NCBI GenBank assembly: GCA_900319385.1 | Contig: ONOG01000026.1 | Coordinates: 1 to 33,377 of the forward strand | DNA length: 33,377 nt | Direction: 5' to 3' | From: an uncultured Prevotellaceae bacterium | Lineage (GTDB): Bacteria; Bacteroidota; Bacteroidia; Bacteroidales; Bacteroidaceae | Shown: in pieces, positions 15,743 through 23,104 of the stretch | How positions within the stretch are numbered: position 1 is the stretch's first letter | How the letters are laid out: each line of letters begins with the position of its first letter | Made by a program: the position numbers and the translations under genes | Notes under the pieces: generated by a model | What the model was told of the DNA's origin: nothing | Databases searched by the model: none | Seen by the model: the letters and a program-made list of their open reading frames with translations, nothing else

Positions 15743-15774
15743 CAAATTTACAGAAAAACCTTCAGAGCAGCAAA
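15743..15774 (-). promoter_or_regulatory. Consensus promoter of the LOG gene
   Basis: On the minus strand TTTG (15771-15774), a 20-bp spacer, then TAAATTTG (15743-15750), an exact match to the Bacteroidetes consensus. It predicts a leader of about 145 nt before the start codon at 15590. Confidence 0.65.
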
Positions 15775-15836
15775 CCCACCCACCACATTCTCTGAAATTT
15801 TTCCTCTTTTATACCCCTCATCTCAAAACTTTTAAG

Positions 15837-15844
15837 TAATTTTG
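15837..15844 (+). promoter_or_regulatory. -7 box of mnmG
   Basis: TAATTTTG matches TAnnTTTG and lies 29 bp before the mnmG start codon. No TTTG is seen at the usual distance upstream. Confidence 0.55.
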
Positions 15845-15873
15845 CACGGCAAAAACGTATTCTCACAAAACAG

Positions 15874-17760
15874 ATGACTTTCCACTACGACGTCCTGGTC
15901 GTCGGGGCCGGCCACGCTGGCTGTGAGGCAGCTTCGGCTGCAGCACGCCTCGGCGCTAAGACCTGCCTGATGACCATCGACATGAACAAAATCGCACAAA
16001 TGAGCTGCAATCCAGCCGTCGGCGGCATCGCCAAAGGCCAGATTGTCAGGGAAGTTGACGCACTCGGCGGCATGATGGGCATCGTGACCGACCGCTGCGC
16101 CCTGCAATTCCGCATGCTCAACCGCTCGAAAGGCCCCGCCATGTGGAGCCCACGAGCACAGTGCGACCGAGAAAAGTTCATCTGGACCTGGAGAGAACTG
16201 CTCGACGCGACGCCCAACCTCGACATCTGGCAGGACATGGCCACCGAAATCGTCGTCGAGGACGGAACCATCGTCGGCGTCAATACCATGCTCGGAGCCG
16301 AATTTCAGGCCAAGTGCGTCATCATCACCGCCGGAACATTCCTCAACGGACTCATGCACGTGGGCAGAAAACGAGTGCAGGGCGGACGCATGTCCGAACC
16401 CGCATCCGTCGGACTCACCGAAAGCATCGCCGCACAAGGCATCCGCTACGGACGCATGAAGACCGGAACACCCGTCCGCATCGACCGACGCAGCGTCGAT
16501 TTCTCGCTCATGGAACGGCAAGAAGGAGAAACCGACTTCCACACCTTTTCCTACCTCTCCACGCCACGAAAGCTGAAACAACTCCCCTGCTGGATCTGCT
16601 ACACCAACGAACGAGTGCACGACGTGCTCCGAACAGGCTTCGCCGACTCACCACTCTTCAACGGACAAATCCAAAGCATCGGACCACGATACTGCCCCAG
16701 CATCGAGACCAAACTGCACACCTTCCCCGACCGCGACCAACACCTGCTCTTCCTCGAGCCCGAAGGCGAAACGACCAACGAGATGTATCTCAACGGCTTC
16801 TCCTCGTCGCTGCCCATGGACGTGCAGATTCACGCCCTCCAGCAGATACCCTGCTTCCGCAACATCCGCTGCTACCGACCTGGCTACGCCATCGAATACG
16901 ACTACTTCGACCCCACGCAACTGCGCCATACCCTCGAATCAAAAGTCGTGCGTAACCTCTTCTTCGCCGGACAGGTGAACGGCACCACCGGCTACGAGGA
17001 AGCTGCCGGTCAAGGCATCGTCGCAGGCATCAACGCAGCACTGCGTATCCGCGGCGAAGGCGACTTCATCCTACGGCGCGACGAGGCCTACATCGGAGTG
17101 CTCATCGACGATCTCGTCACGAAAGGAGTGGACGAACCCTACCGCATGTTCACGTCACGCGCCGAATACCGCATCCTCCTCCGACAGGACGACGCCGACA
17201 TGCGACTCACCGAGCGCAGCCACGCCATCGGACTGGCATCGGACGAACGCTACGAACGGATGGTCTGCAAACGTGAGAAAATTAGTGCAATCCTCTCATT
17301 TTCAGAGAGTTTCAGCGTAAAAGCCGCACTCATCAACCCTGCACTCGAAAGCCTCGGCACTACCCCACTCCAGCGCGGATGCAAACTCGAGGAACTGCTC
17401 GGACGCCCACAACTCACCATCCAGAACCTTATGCCCCACATCACTCCCTTCCGCAACGAAGTCGAACGCATCTGCCAAGGGCTCACCGAGGCGGAACGGA
17501 GCGAACTGCTAGAGGCAGCAGAAGTGCAGATTAAGTATAAAGGGTACATCTACCGCGAACGTCAAATGGCTGAAAGGATGCAACGACTGGAGAACATCCG
17601 AATCAAGGGACGCTTCGACTACATGGCGATGAACTCCATCACCATCGAAGCAAGACAGAAGCTGGCGGCCATCCAACCCGAAACACTCGCTCAGGCCAGC
17701 CGCATACCAGGCGTCTCTCCCAGCGACATCAACGTCCTCCTCGTCCTCATGCGACGCTGA
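15874..17760 (+). CDS. mnmG: tRNA uridine-5-carboxymethylaminomethyl modification enzyme MnmG
   Basis: 628 aa, normal length for MnmG (GidA). With MnmE it uses FAD and a folate one-carbon donor to install the cmnm5 group on wobble U34 of certain tRNAs. The FAD dinucleotide motif GAGHAG is at 11-16. Family signature 1 lies at about 43-66 (MSCNPAVGGIAKG and following) and signature 2 is GYEEAAGQG in the C-terminal half of the FAD domain. The C-terminal helical MnmE-binding region ends in ...RIPGVSPSDINVLLVLMRR. Cytoplasmic. In many bacteria this gene lies near the replication origin, which agrees with the parS sites directly downstream. Confidence 0.97.
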   Translation: MTFHYDVLVVGAGHAGCEAASAAARLGAKTCLMTIDMNKIAQMSCNPAVGGIAKGQIVREVDALGGMMGIVTDRCALQFRMLNRSKGPAMWSPRAQCDREKFIWTWRELLDATPNLDIWQDMATEIVVEDGTIVGVNTMLGAEFQAKCVIITAGTFLNGLMHVGRKRVQGGRMSEPASVGLTESIAAQGIRYGRMKTGTPVRIDRRSVDFSLMERQEGETDFHTFSYLSTPRKLKQLPCWICYTNERVHDVLRTGFADSPLFNGQIQSIGPRYCPSIETKLHTFPDRDQHLLFLEPEGETTNEMYLNGFSSSLPMDVQIHALQQIPCFRNIRCYRPGYAIEYDYFDPTQLRHTLESKVVRNLFFAGQVNGTTGYEEAAGQGIVAGINAALRIRGEGDFILRRDEAYIGVLIDDLVTKGVDEPYRMFTSRAEYRILLRQDDADMRLTERSHAIGLASDERYERMVCKREKISAILSFSESFSVKAALINPALESLGTTPLQRGCKLEELLGRPQLTIQNLMPHITPFRNEVERICQGLTEAERSELLEAAEVQIKYKGYIYRERQMAERMQRLENIRIKGRFDYMAMNSITIEARQKLAAIQPETLAQASRIPGVSPSDINVLLVLMRR

Positions 17761-17839
17761 GTCATCGCCACCCGCCCATCTGTTCCGCCCCACCCGCCTC
17801 TCCATCCTTGTGCGTCGCGACCGTTCCACAACCCTCCAC

Positions 17840-17855
17840 TGTTCCACGTGAAACA
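17840..17855 (+). promoter_or_regulatory. parS centromere site 1 (ParB binding)
   Basis: TGTTCCACGTGAAACA, an exact match to the widely conserved 16-bp chromosomal parS consensus bound by ParB/Spo0J. It lies between mnmG and apt. A GTG that could serve as an upstream apt start falls inside the site, which argues against that start. Confidence 0.9.
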
Positions 17856-17880
17856 ATCAACCCCACATATCCAAAAACAA

Positions 17881-18411
17881 ATGAACAACGAATACCTCAT
17901 GAAGCATCTTCGCAGCATCGAAGACTTCCCAAAGCAGGGCATCAACTTCCGCGATGTCACGACACTGTTCAAGGATGCCAAGTGCATCGAGATCATGGAC
18001 GATGAGCTCTACGAACTCTACAAAGACAAAGGAATCACCAAGGTTGTCGGCATCGAGTCGCGCGGCTTCATCATGGGCGCTGTGCTCGCCCGACGTCTGG
18101 GCGCCGGACTTGTCATGGCCCGCAAACCAGGAAAGCTGCCCGCAGAAACCATCAGCCAAAGCTTCGAAAAGGAATATGGCCTCGACACCATCGAGATCCA
18201 CAAGGACGCCATCAACGAGGACGATGTTGTCCTGCTCCACGACGACCTACTCGCGACTGGCGGCACAATGATCGCTGCCTGGCAGCTCGTCAAGAAACTG
18301 AATCCCAAGAAGTGCTACATGAACTTTATCATAGAGATTCGCGACGAAGGACTCCACGGACGTGAAAACATCGGTCCAGACATCGAAGTGACGACACTCA
18401 TTGAGTGCTGA
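17881..18411 (+). CDS. apt: Adenine phosphoribosyltransferase
   Basis: 176 aa from the ATG at 17881. It converts adenine and PRPP to AMP and pyrophosphate (purine salvage, cytoplasm). The N-terminal RSIEDFPKQGINFRDVTTLF segment (11-30) is typical, and the PRPP-binding loop VLLHDDLLATGG is at 117-128. An in-frame GTG at 17848 would add 11 residues, but it lies inside parS and the family begins close to the ATG; a further ATG at 17899 is also possible. The gene is enclosed by two parS sites; the downstream one is part of its terminator. Confidence 0.95.
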   Translation: MNNEYLMKHLRSIEDFPKQGINFRDVTTLFKDAKCIEIMDDELYELYKDKGITKVVGIESRGFIMGAVLARRLGAGLVMARKPGKLPAETISQSFEKEYGLDTIEIHKDAINEDDVVLLHDDLLATGGTMIAAWQLVKKLNPKKCYMNFIIEIRDEGLHGRENIGPDIEVTTLIEC

Positions 18412-18426
18412 ACCACAGCAGACAGA

Positions 18427-18467
18427 GCGCGGATTGTTTCACGTGGAACAACTCCGCGCCTATTTTT
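18427..18467 (+). terminator. apt terminator whose hairpin contains parS site 2
   Basis: The stem GCGCGGA (18427-18433) / TCCGCGC (18453-18459) encloses TGTTTCACGTGGAACA (18435-18450), the exact reverse complement of parS site 1. The palindromic parS itself extends the RNA stem, and TATTTTT follows at 18461-18467. One 41-bp stretch therefore fits both a ParB-binding site and an intrinsic terminator between apt and uvrC. The parS identity is a sequence match; terminator activity is inferred. Confidence 0.85.
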
Positions 18468-18491
18468 AAGCTAAACACCTAAATTGAATAG

Positions 18492-20402
18492 ATGACCAAC
18501 GACGACGAACGACTCAGCAGACTGAAAAACATCGTGCTGAACATGCCCGAAATGCCAGGTTGCTACCAGTATTTCGACGAGAACCGTAACGTAATCTACG
18601 TAGGAAAGGCCAAGAACCTGAAACGTAGAGTGTCATCTTATTTCCTCAAAACTGTTAATTCGCGCAAGACACAAATCCTCGTTTCTAAAATACAGGACAT
18701 CAACTATGTCGTCGTTCCTTCAGACGAAGATGCGCTGCTGCTCGAAAACAATCTAATCAAAAAATTCAAACCGCGATACAACATCTTGCTGAAGGACGAC
18801 AAAACATATCCTTCGGTTTGTGTGACGAATGAAGAATTTCCGCGTGTGTTCAAAACACGTACAATCAACAGCAAATGGGGTACATATTTCGGTCCGTTCT
18901 CTCATGCAGGTACGCTGAACAATATGCTCGAACTCATCGGAAAGATGTACCAGATACGGCGTTGTCGGATGCCAATGACCTCAGAAATGATACGAAATGG
19001 TAAGTTTAAAACCTGCTTAGAGTACCATATCAAAAACTGTTTGGCACCGTGTGTAGGTAAACAGACGCGGGAAGAATATATGCAAAGCATCGATGAAATC
19101 AAGGAAATCCTTAAAGGAAATACGCGCATCGTTTGCCAAAAGATGCTGGCAGAGATGGAGAAACTTTCGGAAGAGATGCGTTTTGAAGAAGCGATGCTTC
19201 TGAAAAAAAGGTACGATTTGGCGCGCGAATTTGTGGAAAAGAGCGAAGTCATCGCCAATTATGAGCACGACATAGACGTTTTCAGCATAGCAGACGAAGA
19301 AAAAAGCTGTTACGTCAATTTTCTCCATGTCACCAATGGATGTATCAACCAGGCGTTCACGTTTGAATTTAAGAAAAGAATGGACGAAAGCGCTGAGCAC
19401 CTGCTTTCGCTTGCCATCGTGGAGATGAGGGAACGATACAAGAGCAAAAGTCGCGAAATCATCGTACCTTTCCCCATTGAAACGGAGCTAAAAGACATTA
19501 CATTTACCATTCCGCAACGCGGTGAGAAGAAACATCTGCTCGATTTGTCACAGGCTAACGTTCGCCAATACCGGTTCGACAAGATGAAACAGGCAGAAAA
19601 ACTGAATCCTGAACAACGCTCTGTCAACCTGATGAAGGAACTTCAGAAGAAATTAGGGTTAAATAAACTGCCGATGACGATTGAGTGTTTCGACAACTCA
19701 AACATACAAGGATCGGATGCTGTTGCAGGATGTGTGGTCTTCAAAAAGGCGAAACCCAGTAAGGCAGACTACCGTAAATATAACATCAAAACCGTTGTCG
19801 GACCCGATGATTACGCATCTATGGCAGAAGTGGTCCATCGCCGTTATTCACGCTTTGTAGAGGAAGGTACTCCCCTACCCGATCTCATCATTACGGATGG
19901 TGGCAAGGGTCAGATGGAAGTGGTCAGACACGTGATTGAGGACGAGCTACACCTCGAAATCCCTATTGCAGGCTTGGCAAAAGACAATCGCCACCGCACC
20001 TCAGAACTACTCTTCGGTTTCCCCCCACGAACCATCGGACTGGAATTAAATAGTCCACTCTTTCAATTCCTGACACGGATACAAGACGAAGTACACCGCT
20101 ACGCCATCACATTCCATAGAGATAAGCGTAGTAAACACCAACTGCACAGCGAATTAGACTCCATTAAGGGAATTGGCACTTCAACGAAGACACAGCTCCT
20201 GAAGGAGTTCCGCAGCGTGAAACGTATTAAGGAAGCGACCGAGGAAAAATTGAGCGCAGTGATCGGTCCTGCAAAGGGCAAACTGTTATTCACTGCCTTA
20301 CACTCTGATAATCAGGAAAGTAAAGAAGAATTAACAGCTAAGTTTACAGGAAACAAGAAGGCTCCAAAGCGGTACGACAGACAAGTCAGGCATACTGAAT
20401 AA
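18492..20402 (+). CDS. uvrC: Excinuclease ABC subunit C
   Basis: 636 aa. UvrC makes the two incisions in nucleotide excision repair after UvrA/UvrB damage recognition. In order: GIY-YIG nuclease domain with PGCYQYF (22-28) and VIYVGKAKNLKRRV (34-47); UvrB-interacting UVR motif at about 215-250 (FEEAMLLKKRYDLA); RNase H-like second nuclease with IECFDNSNIQG and ITDGGKGQMEVV; and C-terminal helix-hairpin-helix repeats (SIKGIGTSTKTQLLKEF). All parts are complete. Base composition is visibly more A/T-rich than mnmG before it or the glycosidase genes, which may reflect lower expression or a different history. Confidence 0.97.
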   Translation: MTNDDERLSRLKNIVLNMPEMPGCYQYFDENRNVIYVGKAKNLKRRVSSYFLKTVNSRKTQILVSKIQDINYVVVPSDEDALLLENNLIKKFKPRYNILLKDDKTYPSVCVTNEEFPRVFKTRTINSKWGTYFGPFSHAGTLNNMLELIGKMYQIRRCRMPMTSEMIRNGKFKTCLEYHIKNCLAPCVGKQTREEYMQSIDEIKEILKGNTRIVCQKMLAEMEKLSEEMRFEEAMLLKKRYDLAREFVEKSEVIANYEHDIDVFSIADEEKSCYVNFLHVTNGCINQAFTFEFKKRMDESAEHLLSLAIVEMRERYKSKSREIIVPFPIETELKDITFTIPQRGEKKHLLDLSQANVRQYRFDKMKQAEKLNPEQRSVNLMKELQKKLGLNKLPMTIECFDNSNIQGSDAVAGCVVFKKAKPSKADYRKYNIKTVVGPDDYASMAEVVHRRYSRFVEEGTPLPDLIITDGGKGQMEVVRHVIEDELHLEIPIAGLAKDNRHRTSELLFGFPPRTIGLELNSPLFQFLTRIQDEVHRYAITFHRDKRSKHQLHSELDSIKGIGTSTKTQLLKEFRSVKRIKEATEEKLSAVIGPAKGKLLFTALHSDNQESKEELTAKFTGNKKAPKRYDRQVRHTE

Positions 20403-20445
20403 TAAAGTTTTGAGTGGAAAAATAGATACTATCAAGGAAAATTCG

Positions 20446-20453
20446 TAATTTTG
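20446..20453 (+). promoter_or_regulatory. -7 box upstream of dtd
   Basis: TAATTTTG matches TAnnTTTG and lies 19 bp before the dtd ATG. The -33 element is not recognisable. Confidence 0.45.
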
Positions 20454-20472
20454 CAGAAACAAGGATTCTAAA

Positions 20473-20925
20473 ATGCGAGCAGTTCTACAACGTGTGGCAC
20501 ATGCCTCAGTGACCATCGGACAACGAAAAACAGCTGATATACAAGCAGGGCTGCTTGTACTCGTGGGTTGTGAAAACTCTGACACTGAAGAAGATATACA
20601 ATGGCTGAGCAACAAAATCGTTAACCTCCGAGTGTTTGACGACGACGAGGGTGTGATGAACCGCTCCGTAATGGATATCAACGGTGAGATCATTGTCGTC
20701 AGCCAATTCACCCTCTGGGCTTCCTATAAAAAAGGAAATCGCCCATCATATCTTCGCGCTGGGAATCACGAAATCACCGTCCCCCTCTACGAACGCTTTT
20801 GTGCAGTACTGAGCGAAAAACTCGGTAAGCCTGTCCAGACAGGAGAGTTCGGTGCAGAAATGAAGGTGGAACTGCTGAACGACGGACCCGTCACCATCTG
20901 CATGGACACAAAGAACAGAGAATAA
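20473..20925 (+). CDS. dtd: D-aminoacyl-tRNA deacylase
   Basis: 150 aa, normal length. The homodimeric enzyme hydrolyses D-aminoacyl-tRNA (and Gly-tRNA-Ala), removing D-residues before they reach the ribosome. The two active-site motifs are present: SQFTLWA at 77-83 and the cross-subunit Gly-Pro motif GPVT at 138-141. The N-terminal MRAVLQRV is typical. Cytoplasmic. It follows uvrC by 70 bp and precedes deoC by 36 bp. In organisms with a D-Ala-rich wall, such as one carrying murF/alr, it protects translation. Confidence 0.96.
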   Translation: MRAVLQRVAHASVTIGQRKTADIQAGLLVLVGCENSDTEEDIQWLSNKIVNLRVFDDDEGVMNRSVMDINGEIIVVSQFTLWASYKKGNRPSYLRAGNHEITVPLYERFCAVLSEKLGKPVQTGEFGAEMKVELLNDGPVTICMDTKNRE

Positions 20926-20961
20926 ATCAACAGATTATCAATAACTTATAATCAAAACGCT

Positions 20962-21921
20962 ATGATTCACGAACATCACCACCATGAGCATGGAGATGAT
21001 TGCCACTGCGGCCATCATCACCACGAAGACGAAGTGTTGGCATCTAAGTATGAACAGGCACTGGCTCTGTACGATTGTAAGCTAGACGACGAACAAGTAC
21101 AGAAAGAGGTCGATACGCTGCTTGCCAAGCATCTGGAAGAGAATAACACGCTGGAGGTCAAGAAGTTTCTGCTCAACAGCGTCGAACTGACCACGCTAAA
21201 GACGACGGACAGTGAGGACAGCGTGCTGGCGTTTGTAGAAAAGGTCAACCAGTTTGACGACAAATATCCGGAATTGGGTCATGTAGCTACAGTCTGTGTT
21301 TATCCTAACTTCGCAAAAATTTGTCACGACACGCTTGAGAACGAGGAAGTTGAGATAGCTTGTGTAAGTGGTAGTTTCCCCTCTTCGCAGACTTTCATCG
21401 AGGTTAAAGTGGCTGAAACTGCCCTTGCCATCAAGGACGGTGCCACAGAAATTGATATCGTGATGCCAGTGGGTAAATTCCTCGTTGGCGACTACGAAGG
21501 CGTAGCTGACGATATCGCTGAACTGAAGGCTGTGTGCGGCGATAAGAAGATGAAAGTGATCCTGGAAACAGGCTGCCTCAAAACTGCCTCCAATATTAAA
21601 AAGGCCAGCATTCTGAGCATGTATGCCGGCGGCGACTACATCAAGACATCGACCGGCAAGCTGGAACCTGCTGCCACGCCGTTTGCTGCCTACGTGATGT
21701 GCAAAGCCATCAAGGAGTATTGGGAGAAAACAGGCATTCAGATTGGATTTAAGCCGGCCGGTGGCATGAAGACGGTGAAGGATGCGCTGACCTACTACAC
21801 GATTGTGAAAGAAGTGCTGGGCGAACGCTGGCTGACGAACCAGTGGTTGCGTCTGGGCACCAGTTCGCTGGCCAATAAACTGCTGAGCGAAATCACGGGA
21901 GAGGAAGTGAAATTCTTCTAA
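20962..21921 (+). CDS. deoC: Deoxyribose-phosphate aldolase with His-rich N-terminus
   Basis: 319 aa. DeoC cleaves 2-deoxyribose 5-phosphate to glyceraldehyde 3-phosphate and acetaldehyde (deoxynucleoside catabolism). The TIM-barrel domain starts at about residue 60. The Schiff-base lysine is Lys228 in DYIKTSTGK, the proton-relay lysine is Lys264 in GFKPAGG, and the conserved aspartate is Asp165 (EIDIVMP). The first 24 residues are unusual: eleven histidines, a CHC and several Asp/Glu, which should bind divalent metals. Class I aldolases need no metal, so the tail may serve metal storage or sensing (inference). The start ATG precedes the His cluster directly and no later start removes it without losing helix alpha-1. 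Confidence 0.95.
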   Translation: MIHEHHHHEHGDDCHCGHHHHEDEVLASKYEQALALYDCKLDDEQVQKEVDTLLAKHLEENNTLEVKKFLLNSVELTTLKTTDSEDSVLAFVEKVNQFDDKYPELGHVATVCVYPNFAKICHDTLENEEVEIACVSGSFPSSQTFIEVKVAETALAIKDGATEIDIVMPVGKFLVGDYEGVADDIAELKAVCGDKKMKVILETGCLKTASNIKKASILSMYAGGDYIKTSTGKLEPAATPFAAYVMCKAIKEYWEKTGIQIGFKPAGGMKTVKDALTYYTIVKEVLGERWLTNQWLRLGTSSLANKLLSEITGEEVKFF

Positions 21922-21924
21922 AAG

Positions 21925-21957
21925 AAAAAGCCGCAACTTGGTTGCGGCTTTTTTTAT
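21925..21957. terminator. Bidirectional terminator between deoC and the prenyl synthase gene
   Basis: Stem AAAAAGCCGCAAC/GTTGCGGCTTTTT around TTG, with T runs on both strands. It can end transcription of both convergent genes. Confidence 0.93.
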
Positions 21958-21977
21958 TTTTAAGGTATAAAAGAAGT

Positions 21978-22952
21978 TTAGAAATTGCGTGCCACAACAT
22001 AGAGAACATAGTCGTTGAGGGCGCGATGAACGGGTGAGTCGGGATAGGCAGAGAGCAGATCATGAGCCTGCTGTGCGAGCTGTGACATACGCTCAAAGGC
22101 ATAGTTAATTCCGCCGTTCTCGACCGTAAAATGTACCAATGCCTGGATGTCACGTTCCGAAGCCTCACCCTGCTTCACTAACTGTGCCAAATGTAACATT
22201 TGTGCATCTTTGGTAACATTTAAGGCATGAATTAAGGGCAAAGTTATCTTTCCTTCCCGCATATCATTGCCCGTTGGCTTTCCAATTTCGCTGCCCGAAA
22301 GGTAGTCAAAAATGTCGTCGCGTATCTGGAAACAGAGACCTACGATTTCACCAAAACGACGCAGCACTTCGCAGTCTTTTTCAGCGGCGTTGACCGATCG
22401 TGCACCAGCCTCGGCACAGGCTGCAAAAAGCGCTGCCGTCTTACGTCGGATGATGTCGAAATAGACCTCTTCCGACATCTCCTGATTCTGGATGTTATGA
22501 AGTTGGAGCAGTTCGCCGTCTGCCAGATGCTTCGCCGTTTCGCTGAGAATATGAACCAAGTAAGCATCATGTGTCTGCGAAGCTGTATCGAGCGCATTGG
22601 CAAGGATATAATCCCCTACCAACACCGCCACTTTATTATTATAAGCACTGTGGACTGAGGCATCGCCACGGCGCAATCCACTTTCGTCAACGATGTCGTC
22701 GTGAATCAGGCTGGCGGTGTGGAAAAACTCGAAAGTCAGGGCTGTCAAATGGGTGTTTTCGGCGATTTCATCGAAGAGTTTCGCACTGAGGAAGGTGAGC
22801 AGGGGTCGCATCATCTTCCCCTTTCTGCTCGCCACTCGCTGTAGCACCTCGTTGAGTAGCACGTTAGAGTGCGTCATAAACGTATCAAAACGCTCACGAC
22901 ACTCGTTCATCTCTGCTTCTACGGGCTTTGTTATGGCCTTAATATCCACCAT
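21978..22952 (-). CDS. Trans-polyprenyl diphosphate synthase
   Basis: 324 aa. It elongates allylic diphosphates with isopentenyl diphosphate to a long-chain product, probably the side chain of menaquinone. The first Asp-rich motif DDIVD is at 85-89 and the second DDIFD at 212-216; GKMMRP (45-50) and the LQLHN region are also typical. Small residues (Ala80, Ser81) occupy the positions before the first motif that set chain length, which fits a long-chain (octaprenyl/solanesyl-type) enzyme rather than a farnesyl synthase. The exact chain length cannot be read. Soluble. Divergent from polA, with a TAATTTTG -7 box at 23013-23020. Confidence 0.9.
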   Translation of the reverse strand: MVDIKAITKPVEAEMNECRERFDTFMTHSNVLLNEVLQRVASRKGKMMRPLLTFLSAKLFDEIAENTHLTALTFEFFHTASLIHDDIVDESGLRRGDASVHSAYNNKVAVLVGDYILANALDTASQTHDAYLVHILSETAKHLADGELLQLHNIQNQEMSEEVYFDIIRRKTAALFAACAEAGARSVNAAEKDCEVLRRFGEIVGLCFQIRDDIFDYLSGSEIGKPTGNDMREGKITLPLIHALNVTKDAQMLHLAQLVKQGEASERDIQALVHFTVENGGINYAFERMSQLAQQAHDLLSAYPDSPVHRALNDYVLYVVARNF

Positions 22953-23012
22953 TTGACTCAGAATTGAGGTTATCTACCCTGCTCTTCAAACTATTTTTAC
23001 CTAAATCGGCTA

Positions 23013-23060
23013 CAAAATTACAAAATAAACTTGTGACTTGGAATATTTTAACTAACTTTA
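23013..23060. promoter_or_regulatory. Divergent promoters of the prenyl synthase gene and polA
   Basis: For the minus-strand gene TAATTTTG occupies 23013-23020. For polA, TTG (23031-23033), a 19-bp spacer and TAACTTTA (23053-23060, one mismatch to TAnnTTTG) form a reasonable promoter. A transcript starting just after 23060 cannot include the upstream in-frame ATG at 22964, which supports the polA start at 23105. Confidence 0.5.
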
Positions 23061-23104
23061 CGCAAAATAAACATGAAAAAAGGACCAATCACCGTATTTT
23101 GGCC

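Noticed and set aside
17848..17880. GTG start for apt
   Set aside because: The GTG is part of parS site 1, and Apt similarity starts at the ATG at 17881 or later.
22964..23104. Upstream extension of polA
   Set aside because: The 47 extra residues resemble no PolA N-terminus and the probable promoter lies inside the extension.
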